A stretch of DNA of 64,000 bases from Deltaproteobacteria bacterium. Its GTDB lineage: Bacteria; Desulfobacterota; GWC2-55-46; DRQE01. The notes under the pieces were generated by a model. The model saw nothing but the letters and a program-made list of their open reading frames with translations, searched no databases and was not told where the DNA came from. Each line of letters starts with the position of its first letter. The stretch's first letter is position 1. Below are positions 36,098-45,098 of the stretch, one piece after another. The position numbers were made by a program, and so were the translations under genes. The DNA lies in contig WGFM01000017.1 of NCBI GenBank assembly GCA_015492245.1, positions 102,693 through 166,692 of the forward strand, in the 5' to 3' direction.

Positions 36098-36112
36098 TGT
36101 ATACTGTATACA
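36098..36112 (-). promoter_or_regulatory. Perfect palindromic operator in the ferredoxin leader
   Basis: TGTATACTGTATACA is a perfect 15-base inverted repeat. It lies about 10-24 bases downstream of the predicted transcription start, where a bound repressor would block elongation or initiation. The cognate regulator is not in this window. Confidence 0.55.
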
Positions 36113-36127
36113 GGATAGAACGAATCA

Positions 36128-36156
36128 ATCATATCGTATTTTATATCGAAACTCAA
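36128..36156 (-). promoter_or_regulatory. Promoter of the ferredoxin-HdrBC-glutamate synthase operon
   Basis: Minus-strand TTGAGT (36151-36156), a 17-base spacer and TATGAT (36128-36133), with initiation predicted near 36121. Confidence 0.6.
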
Positions 36157-36196
36157 GATTTTTTTCATAACATTTGTTAAGTTTACGCCTGGATCT

Positions 36197-37618
36197 TCAG
36201 GAAAGGTTCAACACCATGAGTTTGAGTTCTGTCATCTCCTCCATGGCGTATCTTACCCCTTCTTTACCGAACCCGCTCTTTTTCACCCCTCCATAGGGCA
36301 TGTGGTCTACCCTGTAGGTGGGTATGTCGTTTATTATGAGTCCACCCACCTCAAGCTCTCTGAAGGCCCTGTGGGCGCGGTTTATGTCTCTGGTAAAGAT
36401 GCCTGCCTGAAGCCCGTAGGCAGAATTGTTCACCATGGAGAGGGCCTCATCGAAGTCCTCGAACCTTTCTGCCACAACCACTGGGCCGAAGACCTCCTCA
36501 CAGCAGACCTTCATCTCCGGGCTTGTGCCTGTAATCACTGTGGGCTCGAAGAGGTTTCCCTCTCTCCTGCCTCCTGTAAGGACCTCTGCCCCGGCCTCTC
36601 TGGCCTCGTCAACCCAGCTTTCAATCCTTCGTGCCGCATCCTCGTTTATAAGTGGGCCCGCATCGGTGGATTCATCAAGTGGGTCTCCGAGCTTGAGAGA
36701 GGATGTCTCCTCAAGGAGTGCTTCCACGAACCTGTCGAAGATGGTGTGGTCTACATACACCCGCTGCAGGGATATGCAGACCTGTCCTGCGTAGCTGAAG
36801 GCACCTGTAACAGAACGCTTTACGGCGAACTCAACATCCGAAGATTCATCCACCACCAGGGCGGCATTGCCACCGAGCTCAAGGGTTACCCTTGGGGTGG
36901 CGGAGACCTTGAGGAGCTTAAAGCCCACCTGTGCGCTACCAGTGAAGGTGAGTTTTTTTATGCGCTCATCTCCCACGAACCTTTCTGTAACCTCTGGCTC
37001 TGCAGGAAGCACGCTGAGGGCACCCTCTGGCAGGCCTGCGGCAAGGGCCACCTCTGCAAGGAGGAGCGAGGTAAGCGGGGTCTTTGGAGCAGGTTTCACT
37101 ATTATTGGATTTCCGCTTGCAAGGGCCGGTGAGACCTTGTGTGCCACAAGGTTCAGGGGGAAGTTGAAGGGGGTTATACCGAGGACAGGCCCCACCCCCA
37201 TGGGCACAACCATGCCCACCCTGTTCTCAGACCCCTCGATGGTATCGAGGGGGATGAGCTCTCCCTCGAGCCTCTTTGCCTCTTCAGAGCCTATACGGAA
37301 GGTGTTGATCCCACGCCTTACCTCTGTGCGTGCATCCTTGAGGGGTTTTCCTGCCTCTTCGGCTATGGTGCGGGCAAAGTCTTCGGCCCTCTCGCTTATG
37401 GCCTCTGCTATCCTGTGGAGCCACTCTGCCCTCTGGTAGCTGGGTAGGGCCTGCATCTTTTTGTGGGCTGCTACTGCCTTCTCCATGGCCTCTTCAAACT
37501 CATCAGGGCCTGCAAGGTAGGTAACCCCGCAGAGGGAGCCATCATAGGGGCTCTTCACCTCGAGGACCCTGTCCGTCTTCTTCCATCTGCCTGCAACAAG
37601 TATGGGGTAGTCTTTCAT
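36197..37618 (-). CDS. NAD(P)-dependent aldehyde dehydrogenase
   Basis: Aldehyde dehydrogenase of 473 residues that oxidises an aldehyde to an acid. Motifs include ITPFNFPLNLVAHKV, FTGSAQVG (cofactor site), LELGGNAALVV with the general-base Glu, and AGQVCISLQRV with the catalytic Cys. It resembles the lactaldehyde/succinate-semialdehyde/GAPN group; the substrate is not evident. I use ATG 37618, since the promoter at 37648-37676 places transcription start after the longer GTG start of the track. Confidence 0.92.
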   Translation of the reverse strand: MKDYPILVAGRWKKTDRVLEVKSPYDGSLCGVTYLAGPDEFEEAMEKAVAAHKKMQALPSYQRAEWLHRIAEAISERAEDFARTIAEEAGKPLKDARTEVRRGINTFRIGSEEAKRLEGELIPLDTIEGSENRVGMVVPMGVGPVLGITPFNFPLNLVAHKVSPALASGNPIIVKPAPKTPLTSLLLAEVALAAGLPEGALSVLPAEPEVTERFVGDERIKKLTFTGSAQVGFKLLKVSATPRVTLELGGNAALVVDESSDVEFAVKRSVTGAFSYAGQVCISLQRVYVDHTIFDRFVEALLEETSSLKLGDPLDESTDAGPLINEDAARRIESWVDEAREAGAEVLTGGRREGNLFEPTVITGTSPEMKVCCEEVFGPVVVAERFEDFDEALSMVNNSAYGLQAGIFTRDINRAHRAFRELEVGGLIINDIPTYRVDHMPYGGVKKSGFGKEGVRYAMEEMTELKLMVLNLS

Positions 37619-37647
37619 GGAAAAAATCCTCTCCTCTGCCTTCTCTT

Positions 37648-37676
37648 TACTTAACAGAAAAGCCACCTGCAGTCAA
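37648..37676 (-). promoter_or_regulatory. Promoter of the aldehyde dehydrogenase gene
   Basis: Minus-strand TTGACT (37671-37676), a 17-base spacer and TAAGTA (37648-37653). Initiation near 37641 leaves about 23 bases of leader. Confidence 0.55.
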
Positions 37677-37707
37677 TGCCAAGATGGCGGGGTTTTCTGT
37701 TGTGGGG

Positions 37708-37737
37708 TTGGTAACAGGGCCCAAAACATGGTATAAT
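37708..37737 (+). promoter_or_regulatory. Promoter of hflX with very short leader
   Basis: TTGGTA (37708-37713), an 18-base spacer and a perfect TATAAT (37732-37737). The first ATG of hflX is 8 bases beyond the -10, so a message starting at the usual distance has almost no leader. Confidence 0.55.
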
Positions 37738-37745
37738 GTAAAAAA

Positions 37746-39419
37746 ATGTTTTCTGGAGGACAGGGTAGGACTTCTTTGATACAGGGAAATACCACAGGGC
37801 TTAAATCGAGCCAGCTTCGCAGGCTCGAGCGTATATACAGAAGGCGCATACCCTCGGGGCTTCTTATAACACAGGACCTCGGCAGATACCTTACCGCACT
37901 ATCGGCTGAGATAGGCCGTCAGATAGGTATCATAGTGGCAAGAGAGGGCTCGGTAGAGAGTGTCATAGTGGGCGATGAGCGGGAAATCGTCATACCAGCA
38001 CTCGATGACTATCCCCTGGGAAGAAGGCCCCTGAGGGGGGTGCGCTGTATACACACACATCTGAAGGATGAACCCCTCTCACAGGACGACCTCACAGACC
38101 TTGCGCTCCTAAGGCTCGACATGATGAGTGCCATAGGCGTGGGTGAAGGGGGGCTACCTGCACACATATACTCTGCACACCTTGTGCCTCTGAATCCAGA
38201 GGGCAAACTCTACCATATGGAACAACCCTGCTGGTTCCACAGCCTCAAAGAGGAGGGCCTTGGCGAGTTCCTCTCTGCCCTTGAAGAGGAGATGGGCAGA
38301 CTCATCCTCCGTGATGTGGAAGAAGGGGAGGAGAGGGCGATCCTTGTAAGTGTGGGCACATGCCCCAGGGAGGTGCAGGCAGACTCGGTCTCAGAGCTTC
38401 GTGCCCTTGCAGAGACCAGCGGTGTAAATGTTGTGGATGTGGTCCTGCAGAGGCCCAAGAGGATAAACCCCAAGTACCTTGTTGGAGAGGGAAAGATAAA
38501 GGAGATTGTAATAAAGGGGCTTCAGAAGGGTGCCACAATGTTGATATTCGACAGGGAGCTGTCTCCCACCCAGGTAAGAGAGCTTGGCAGGATAACAGAA
38601 CTCAAGGTCATAGACCGCACCCAGCTGATTCTCGACATATTCGCAAGAAGGGCACTCTCCAGGGACGGTAAGGTGCAGGTGGAGCTTGCCCAGCTTCGCT
38701 ATCTTCTGCCCAAGCTTACAGGAAAGGGCACGGCCCTCTCCCGGCTTGCCGGTGGTATAGGCGGCAGGGGACCCGGAGAGACCAAGCTCGAGATAGACCG
38801 CAGAAGGGTGCTCAAACGCATCGCCCACCTTGAAAGAGAGCTTGAGGGGCTGAAAAAGGGAAGGCTTCAGCGCCGTAAAAGGAGGGTGCGGGCTGGCATA
38901 CCCATAGTATCCATTGTGGGCTATACGAATGCTGGAAAGAGTACCCTCCTTAATGCCCTTACCCACAGCTCAACCCTCGTGGAGGACAAACTCTTTGCCA
39001 CACTCGATACGGCAACAAGAAGGCTTCGCTTTCCAGAAGAGAGGGAATGCCTCATAACCGATACGGTGGGCTTCATTCAGGACCTTCCGGCAGAACTCAA
39101 GAAGGCATTCCGTGCAACCCTTGAGGAGATGGAGGATGCAGACCTTCTGATACACCTTGTGGACACAAGCCATCCAAGGTTTCAGAACCACATAGAGGCT
39201 GTGGAAAGGATACTCGAAGAGATAGGGCTACTTTCCATACCAAGGCTTCTTGTGTTCAACAAGATAGACCTTGTGGAACCCCCCATAGTGGAGAATCTCT
39301 CGAAAAGATACAGGGCAATACCCATATCGGCAAGAGACAAAAATACCCTCAAGAGGCTTCTTGAGGGTATAGAGGAAAGACTCTGGAAAGAAGACCATGG
39401 TGCCATGGCCATAAGGTAG
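37746..39419 (+). CDS. hflX: GTPase HflX (long form)
   Basis: Ribosome-associated GTPase that splits stalled ribosomes. The protein has 557 residues, longer than the usual 400-430 because of an N-terminal domain of about 190 residues before the HflX core. The core has RPKRINPKYLVGEGK, GGIGGRGPGETKLEIDRR and the G domain (VGYTNAGKSTLLN, DTVGFIQDLP, NKID). The start is uncertain: ATG 37746 would be leaderless, while TTG at 37776 has AGGGTAGG six bases upstream. Confidence 0.94.
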   Translation: MFSGGQGRTSLIQGNTTGLKSSQLRRLERIYRRRIPSGLLITQDLGRYLTALSAEIGRQIGIIVAREGSVESVIVGDEREIVIPALDDYPLGRRPLRGVRCIHTHLKDEPLSQDDLTDLALLRLDMMSAIGVGEGGLPAHIYSAHLVPLNPEGKLYHMEQPCWFHSLKEEGLGEFLSALEEEMGRLILRDVEEGEERAILVSVGTCPREVQADSVSELRALAETSGVNVVDVVLQRPKRINPKYLVGEGKIKEIVIKGLQKGATMLIFDRELSPTQVRELGRITELKVIDRTQLILDIFARRALSRDGKVQVELAQLRYLLPKLTGKGTALSRLAGGIGGRGPGETKLEIDRRRVLKRIAHLERELEGLKKGRLQRRKRRVRAGIPIVSIVGYTNAGKSTLLNALTHSSTLVEDKLFATLDTATRRLRFPEERECLITDTVGFIQDLPAELKKAFRATLEEMEDADLLIHLVDTSHPRFQNHIEAVERILEEIGLLSIPRLLVFNKIDLVEPPIVENLSKRYRAIPISARDKNTLKRLLEGIEERLWKEDHGAMAIR

Positions 39420-39424
39420 GGGGC

Positions 39425-39796
39425 TTACCACCTGTAGCCCACCACATCCACCACGGTGAGGCGTTCTTCCCTGTTGGTCCTTGAGTCGTGTATCTTTATG
39501 TTTTTAACCAGCACATCGCCCTCTTCCCTGTAGTTGTCTCCGTAGTATTCTGTGGTTGAAGAGCCCAACCCATAGGCAGCACCAAGAAGCACTCCCACGG
39601 CAGCACCTGTCGGTATGTAGCCAAGGTTGTTGTCCGGGTCATCCGAGAGTGCCATCACCGCTGCTCCAACTATTGCACCTATGATACCACCATAGATGGA
39701 ATCGTGGAGGGTCTTCTCCATAACATCCTGTGCTGCGGCTGGCAGGGTGTAAAGAAAGAGGAAAATCAAGAGAATAGCAACGGCCTTTTTAACCAC
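39425..39796 (-). CDS. Small exported glycine-zipper protein
   Basis: Protein of 123 residues with a signal peptide (VAILLIFLFLYTLPAAAQ) and a glycine-rich hydrophobic segment (YGGIIGAIVGAAVMAL, then GAAVGVLLGAAYGLG) typical of glycine-zipper proteins that insert in or line membranes. The C-terminal part is polar. The start is GTG after GGAGAGAGAG. It is convergent with hflX, six bases away. Function unknown. Confidence 0.75.
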   Translation of the reverse strand: MVKKAVAILLIFLFLYTLPAAAQDVMEKTLHDSIYGGIIGAIVGAAVMALSDDPDNNLGYIPTGAAVGVLLGAAYGLGSSTTEYYGDNYREEGDVLVKNIKIHDSRTNREERLTVVDVVGYRW

Positions 39797-39886
39797 CTCT
39801 CTCTCCTTTCATGGAAATTTGGGTTCTGTCCTAATTATACCTTCAGGGGACGGGTTGTTCAAGTGTTTTGTTGGACGGCTGTAGTA

Positions 39887-39973
39887 TGGTGCCGGAGGTG
39901 GGGATCGAACCCACACGGCACGGATGCCACGGGATTTTGAGTCCCGCGCGTCTTCCAGTTCCGCCACTCCGGC
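39887..39973 (-). tRNA. tRNA-Leu (CAA anticodon)
   Basis: On the minus strand GCCGGAG and CTCCGGC form the acceptor stem, with A discriminator and encoded CCA. The anticodon stem CGGGA/TCCCG encloses CTCAAAA, giving anticodon CAA for leucine UUG codons. A long variable arm (GGCATCCGTGCC) and the GGTTCGATCC T-arm are present, as expected for a type II tRNA. Confidence 0.96.
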
Positions 39974-40150
39974 TACGAAGAGGAACCCCCTCCTTAATTC
40001 CTTTACCACAGCACCATGGGAAGGTCAAGAAGATGTGGCCTCATCCTGTCTTCAAAGCATCCCTCCATGCTCTGGCAATTTCCCTTGTAAAGCAGGTTAA
40101 ATTTATTTAGAATATTTAATCTAATACGATTATTCCGGAGTATTCTGGCT

Positions 40151-41803
40151 ATGAGTGTTGAGGGCTTTTTTGGTCCCAACGAAGACAGCCTTGTGGACAT
40201 GGTCCAGATGTGGGGACTTGCAAAGACCACAGGGGTACTCTCTGTTAAAAGCGGCGGGGACACAGGAGAGATGCACTTCCAGGAAGGCCGCATAGTATGG
40301 GCAAAGGCAGGCCCCTACCTTAAGGATGAGGATGCCGTCTTCCACATACTGGCCATGGAAGAGGGCAGGTTCCGTTTCGTAAACACAGGGGATATACGGC
40401 TCAACGGCAGGCTCAACAATTCCTACCAGGAACTCATCATGGAGGCCATGCGAAGGCTTGACCACCTCAAGGCCGAAAAAAAGAGCCTGAAGGAGAAGGC
40501 AGGCCTCATACCTTACATACCCAGGGGTGTCTCCATTTCAACCCTCACAGAAGAGGAACGCATATTCCTGGGGCTTGTGGATGGCAAGAAGAATCTTCAG
40601 AAGGTGTTCAACAACTGCGGGCTCGGTGTGTACAAGAGCTTCGAGGTCTTCAGTGGACTGCAATCTCGTGGGCTCCTGGGTCTCAGAAAAGTAAGGGTAC
40701 TGGTGGTAGATGACCAGAAGATGTGGCGCGATGTGATAGCAGGCATGCTCTCACAGGAGGCCTGCTTCGAGGTGGTTGCCACCGCTGAAGACGGTATAGA
40801 TGCGCTGGAAAAGCTCTCGAGCCTCAAGCCAGATGTTATGACACTTGATCTGCAGATGCCACGGCTCGACGGCATAAAGACACTCTACTGGATGATGAGC
40901 GGGGGATACGACATCCTCTTGAAATCACGCTACAATATAGCCATAGAGGATACCTACCGCTGTCCTGTGGTGGTCATCAGTGCGGTGGCCAAGAAGATGG
41001 CGCCCGAAACCCTCGAGGCCCTCATGGGTGGGGCAACAGGCTATATAACAAAGCCCTCGAGGCTTCTGCCAGAAAGCCTCGAGCAACAGCGGGAACTCAT
41101 AGCAAAGACCGTCCTTATGGCAAGCCAGGTAGACCTTATAAAGACAAGAAGGATAAGAACCTACAACATAGAGCAAAAAACCACACCCGCAGAGAACACC
41201 AGAAAGCTTGTATGTGTGGGGGCCTCCATGGTGGGAGGGCTCACCTCTCTCATGCAGCTTGTGCCCAGGCTTCCGGCCGACCTGGATGCCGCTCTTTTCG
41301 TCCTGGTGGATGACCTCTACTCCGAGGACCACACAAGAAGCTTTGCAGAGTTCCTCGACAGACACAGCAAGATAAAGGTCGAGTGTGCCACCAGACCCAT
41401 GCTCCTTAAAAGGGGCTGTGTGTACCTTGTGCCAGCAGACAGAAAAGTAATGTTTGGACTCACGAAGATGGGCAACAAGTTCCTTACTGCTTTCAAGATA
41501 ACCTCAACGAGAAAGAATGGCCAGATAGACAGGGCATTCCGCCCCCTTGACGAGATGCTCTTCGCAGCGCTCAAGTGCAGGGGGTTCGACAAAAGGATAG
41601 GCGTGGTGCTTGCAGGAGATGGCACAGACGGAAAGCTTGGCTTTCTCGAGATGGTAAAAGCGGGTGAGCAGGTCTTCGTGCAGGATTTTTACTCCTCGCT
41701 TAATCCCATCAAGCCAGAGAATGTTGCCATCACAGGGGTGGCTCGTATTGTGCCACTTGACGGGATGGTAAGAAACATCGTGCTCGAGATGGGAAGGAGC
41801 TGA
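40151..41803 (+). CDS. cheB: DUF4388-REC-CheB fusion, catalytic His apparently missing
   Basis: Protein of 550 residues. The N-terminus is a DUF4388 (PATAN-like) domain (GVLSVKSGGDTGEMHFQEGRIVWAKAG). A receiver follows at about 180-310, with VRVLVVDDQKMWRD and phospho-Asp in TLDLQMPRLDG. The last 190 residues match the CheB methylesterase: the Ser motif is kept (VCVGASMVGG) and so is Asp (GVVLAGDGTDGKLGF). The His motif, normally VTQHMP, reads VLVDDL, so the catalytic His is replaced. Receptor demethylation is therefore doubtful. It heads the chemosensory operon. Confidence 0.87.
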   Translation: MSVEGFFGPNEDSLVDMVQMWGLAKTTGVLSVKSGGDTGEMHFQEGRIVWAKAGPYLKDEDAVFHILAMEEGRFRFVNTGDIRLNGRLNNSYQELIMEAMRRLDHLKAEKKSLKEKAGLIPYIPRGVSISTLTEEERIFLGLVDGKKNLQKVFNNCGLGVYKSFEVFSGLQSRGLLGLRKVRVLVVDDQKMWRDVIAGMLSQEACFEVVATAEDGIDALEKLSSLKPDVMTLDLQMPRLDGIKTLYWMMSGGYDILLKSRYNIAIEDTYRCPVVVISAVAKKMAPETLEALMGGATGYITKPSRLLPESLEQQRELIAKTVLMASQVDLIKTRRIRTYNIEQKTTPAENTRKLVCVGASMVGGLTSLMQLVPRLPADLDAALFVLVDDLYSEDHTRSFAEFLDRHSKIKVECATRPMLLKRGCVYLVPADRKVMFGLTKMGNKFLTAFKITSTRKNGQIDRAFRPLDEMLFAALKCRGFDKRIGVVLAGDGTDGKLGFLEMVKAGEQVFVQDFYSSLNPIKPENVAITGVARIVPLDGMVRNIVLEMGRS

Positions 41804-41811
41804 AAAGGGCC

Positions 41812-44223
41812 ATGGATTTCTCAGGGTTCGGATACTCCCAGGAGGACTTCCGGGAGGAGGCAAAGGAGCTTCTCTCGAAGGCAGAGGAGATACTCTCTTC
41901 TCTCTCAAACAACCCTCTTGACAAGACAAGGTTCAACGCACTGTTTCGCACCATACATTCCCTTAAGGGCTCTGCCTCCTATGTGGGTCTGGCAGAGGTG
42001 GGTGCGTTTGCACATCTCTACGAAAGCCTCCTTGCAGGCGTAAGAGACGGTAAATACCCGCTGGACAAAAGAGAGACCATGAACCTTCTCGTAGGGGCAA
42101 GGGACTTCCTTGAAGACCTCATATTCCAGCCAGAAGGACTTACCATAGACAACTCTACCGACGACCCCTTCAAAAGGATACAGCGCACACTGGCGCAGAA
42201 GAGTCCTGCCGAAAGAGACAGGAAGAGGGAAGGGCTCGATGCAACGACGCCTCAACCTGCAGAACCATCTCCACAGAAGCCTCCGCCACAGAGCCTCCAG
42301 GAGGACACACCACCTGACCCGGAAGAGATGGACGAGACAGAGGTCATAAGGTTTTCCATATACTCCATGATGGAAAACATGGATAGCCTCCTTAAAGAAG
42401 GGGCAGAAGGGAAGGCCCTGCTTCGGGTATTTAAAAGGCTGGAAGAAACTCTTCTGTGGGTCTTTGGAGACGATGCACCCCAGCTAACCGTGCAGGCAGA
42501 GGAACTCGTCTCTTTCCTTGCCCAGACAACCCTTGATGAGAAGGGCATGCATCAGCTCGAAAAGGGTTTTCAGGAACTCAAAAGGGGTGTCAAAAAGGGG
42601 TTGCAATCTCTTGGTATAGAACCACCAGAGGTTATGGAAGAGGCACCACCAGAAAAACCACAGCCTGCAGAAATACCCGAGGCCACAGAAGAGAAGAAGG
42701 AGCCAGTGGTAGAGGAGGTGGCAGGTGTCCATGAGGAAGAAACCCGGGGGATGTCAAGAGATGAGATAGTGCGTATAACAGCCATAAGGAATCTCGAGCT
42801 TCTACGCAATGCCCTGGCCGGGGATGATGCCTCCAGGGAGCCTGCAGAGAGGGCCCTTAAGCGGCTCAAGGAGCTCACCTCCTGGGCACTTGAGGATAAC
42901 GAACAGATACCTTCCATAATAATCCCCATGGAGACCCTTCTTAAAAGGATCAGCGAAAGGGATGTGTGTGAAGAGCTTAAGAGAAGGGCAGAAAAGCTGG
43001 ATGCAGCCATGATGGCACTGATAGAGGGCAAAAGCCCATCAGGGGTAGCCCGGGAAGAGCCCACAGGGGAGTGGTTCTCCCATGCCCCTGTTAATATAAG
43101 AAGGGTTGAGACCTCGAGAGCTGGCAAGACGGCTCGCTCTCCAACCATGAGGATACGCACAGATGACCTCGAGTCCCTCATCTCCACGGTGGGCAGGATA
43201 AAGGGGCTTGACCCCGAAGAGTTCGAGGACCTGCAGCTACAGGCCCTGCAGCTGAGGATGGTGCCTGTTGGTGAGATATTCGGCAGATTCCGCAAGATCA
43301 TAAGGGACATCTCTCGAGAGCTTGGAAAACCCATAAGACTCGATGTCCGCGGGGAAGAGGTGAAGATTGACAAGCTCATAGCAGACCGGCTGTATGAGCC
43401 ACTTTTACACCTTGTGAGAAATGCCGCAAGCCATGGCATGGAACCCGTAGAGGAGAGAAGGGCTTCTGGCAAACCAGAAGAAGGCACCATAAGGCTGCAT
43501 GCCTACCAGGAGGGTGGGCACATATCCATAGAGGTCTCGGACGATGGCCGTGGCATACCTGTGGAAAGGGTGCGCCAGAAGGCCATTGAGACGGGGCTCG
43601 TTACAGAGAAAGACCTCGGTGAGCTCTCGGTGCGAAAGGCCCTCGAGTTCATCTTCATGCCAGGCTTTTCCACCAAGGATGATGCCGACACCCTCTCCGG
43701 CAGGGGCGTGGGGCTCGATGTGGTAAGAGATACAGTATCCACCCTGCATGGAAGTATCACCGTGGATACCAGGGAGGGCAAGGGTGCCACTTTCAAGCTT
43801 GAACTACCACTTACACTTGCCATAATAAAGGCGATGATAATCGAGCAGGGAGGCGCAAAGATAGCAATACCTGTTGCAGCAGTGGACAGAGTCATAGCCC
43901 TTTCGACGAGCGTGCTCCACAAAACAGGGCTTCTCAAGAGGGCAAGGACCAGGCTCATAGTAGCCGGTGAGAAACAACCCCTTAGGGTGGTAAACCTCTC
44001 CAGGGAGTTTGGACTGGAACAGACAGGGGACGAACACTGCCTTGTGATAATAAGGGGTGGTGGCAAAAGGGTGGGGCTTCTGGTAGACTCCATTGCAGGC
44101 AGACACCCTCTAACGGTAAAACCACTGGACATGTTCTCCGAGACGAGGTATTTCTCCAGCGCCTCACTAATAGGTGAAGAGGTGGTGTTGATATTGAATG
44201 TTCCGGGGCTTGTTGCAGCATAG
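41812..44223 (+). CDS. cheA: Chemotaxis-type histidine kinase CheA
   Basis: CheA-type kinase of 803 residues. The phosphotransfer domain at the N-terminus has the phospho-His in TIHSLKGSASYVG. A long acidic, Pro-rich region follows. The catalytic core has HLVRNAASHGMEP (N box), VSDDGRGIP and SGRGVGLDVV (G boxes), and ends with a CheW-like docking domain. All catalytic elements are intact, unlike the CheB partner. It starts eight bases after cheB. Confidence 0.94.
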   Translation: MDFSGFGYSQEDFREEAKELLSKAEEILSSLSNNPLDKTRFNALFRTIHSLKGSASYVGLAEVGAFAHLYESLLAGVRDGKYPLDKRETMNLLVGARDFLEDLIFQPEGLTIDNSTDDPFKRIQRTLAQKSPAERDRKREGLDATTPQPAEPSPQKPPPQSLQEDTPPDPEEMDETEVIRFSIYSMMENMDSLLKEGAEGKALLRVFKRLEETLLWVFGDDAPQLTVQAEELVSFLAQTTLDEKGMHQLEKGFQELKRGVKKGLQSLGIEPPEVMEEAPPEKPQPAEIPEATEEKKEPVVEEVAGVHEEETRGMSRDEIVRITAIRNLELLRNALAGDDASREPAERALKRLKELTSWALEDNEQIPSIIIPMETLLKRISERDVCEELKRRAEKLDAAMMALIEGKSPSGVAREEPTGEWFSHAPVNIRRVETSRAGKTARSPTMRIRTDDLESLISTVGRIKGLDPEEFEDLQLQALQLRMVPVGEIFGRFRKIIRDISRELGKPIRLDVRGEEVKIDKLIADRLYEPLLHLVRNAASHGMEPVEERRASGKPEEGTIRLHAYQEGGHISIEVSDDGRGIPVERVRQKAIETGLVTEKDLGELSVRKALEFIFMPGFSTKDDADTLSGRGVGLDVVRDTVSTLHGSITVDTREGKGATFKLELPLTLAIIKAMIIEQGGAKIAIPVAAVDRVIALSTSVLHKTGLLKRARTRLIVAGEKQPLRVVNLSREFGLEQTGDEHCLVIIRGGGKRVGLLVDSIAGRHPLTVKPLDMFSETRYFSSASLIGEEVVLILNVPGLVAA

Positions 44224-44263
44224 CCCTGGAACCAAAGAGCCCTAACAAGGAGGCATAAGGACG

Positions 44264-44641
44264 ATGAAAAAGAAGATCCTTACCCTGGATGATCAGGAAT
44301 CGATGAGAAATGTGTTTCTCTTCACACTCAAAAAGGCCTTCGATGTAACCGTTACCTCCACAGCAGAAGAGACCATAGAGAAGGCAAGGACCGAACCCTT
44401 TGACTTCATGCTCATAGACATCCTGCTCGATACAGACAGGCTGGACGGCATAGATGTTGCCCTTGAGCTTGAGCGGGCAGGGATAAACACGCCCTATGGT
44501 TTTCTTACCTCCCTTGTGGAAGAAAACATCGAGGAAGGCCAGCGAGAACGCATAAGGATGCTCAAGAACCTCAAGTTCTACCAGACAAAACCCATTGACC
44601 CGACCGAGCTTATAAACAAGATAAAGAGTATAACCGGGTAG
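44264..44641 (+). CDS. Single-domain response regulator (CheY-like)
   Basis: Receiver domain of 125 residues. The acidic pair is in LTLDDQ, the phospho-accepting Asp is in FMLIDILL, and the conserved Lys is in YQTKPID. Without an output domain, it probably carries the signal from CheA to its target. The ribosome site is AAGGAGG. The next gene starts directly after its stop. Confidence 0.9.
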   Translation: MKKKILTLDDQESMRNVFLFTLKKAFDVTVTSTAEETIEKARTEPFDFMLIDILLDTDRLDGIDVALELERAGINTPYGFLTSLVEENIEEGQRERIRMLKNLKFYQTKPIDPTELINKIKSITG

Positions 44642-45094
44642 ATGGCTGGCATAAAGGTTATCACATTCAGCGTAAGCGGCAGACACCTTGCCCTGCCCAC
44701 AAAGAATGTAAAGGAAATCCTGAGAAGCGACAGGTATCTTAAGCCCCTTTTCTACAACCAGTCCGGGGTGCTCAAAGGGGTTATGGAGCTCGAGGGGCAG
44801 ATGGTCTCGGTGCTCAACACCCCCTTTATACTGGATATACAGGAAAATGGCAGGGAACCCATAATCCTTGTCTGCAGGGAAAGGGGTATGGACAGGGCTG
44901 TGGGGCTTGTGGTCTCTTCAGTGGATGGTATAAGAACACTGGACCCCTCGATTACAAGAAAAGAACTCCACGGCCTTAACCTTAAAGGAGACTTCTGGGC
45001 AGGGGTCTTCAAGGGGCCGGGAGGTAAAAACATACTGCTCATAGAGCTTGGCAGGTTTCTTATTGCTGCCCTCCAAAAGATAAAAGGAGGATAG
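44642..45094 (+). CDS. cheW: CheW-like coupling protein
   Basis: CheW-fold protein of 150 residues (VITFSVSGRHLALPTKNVKEILR, GVMELEGQMVSVLNT, AVGLVVSSVDGIRTL) that bridges CheA to the receptor array. The start codon follows the response-regulator stop immediately. It is followed four bases later by the receptor-like gene. Confidence 0.9.
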   Translation: MAGIKVITFSVSGRHLALPTKNVKEILRSDRYLKPLFYNQSGVLKGVMELEGQMVSVLNTPFILDIQENGREPIILVCRERGMDRAVGLVVSSVDGIRTLDPSITRKELHGLNLKGDFWAGVFKGPGGKNILLIELGRFLIAALQKIKGG

Positions 45095-45098
45095 GTGT

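Noticed and set aside
36302-37132. 276-residue plus-strand ORF opposite the aldehyde dehydrogenase
   Set aside because: It is a shadow of a clearly identified gene; the translation has no domain character.
42570-43490. 306-residue minus-strand ORF inside cheA
   Set aside because: Serine-rich shadow translation of the cheA coding strand; no ribosome site or motif.
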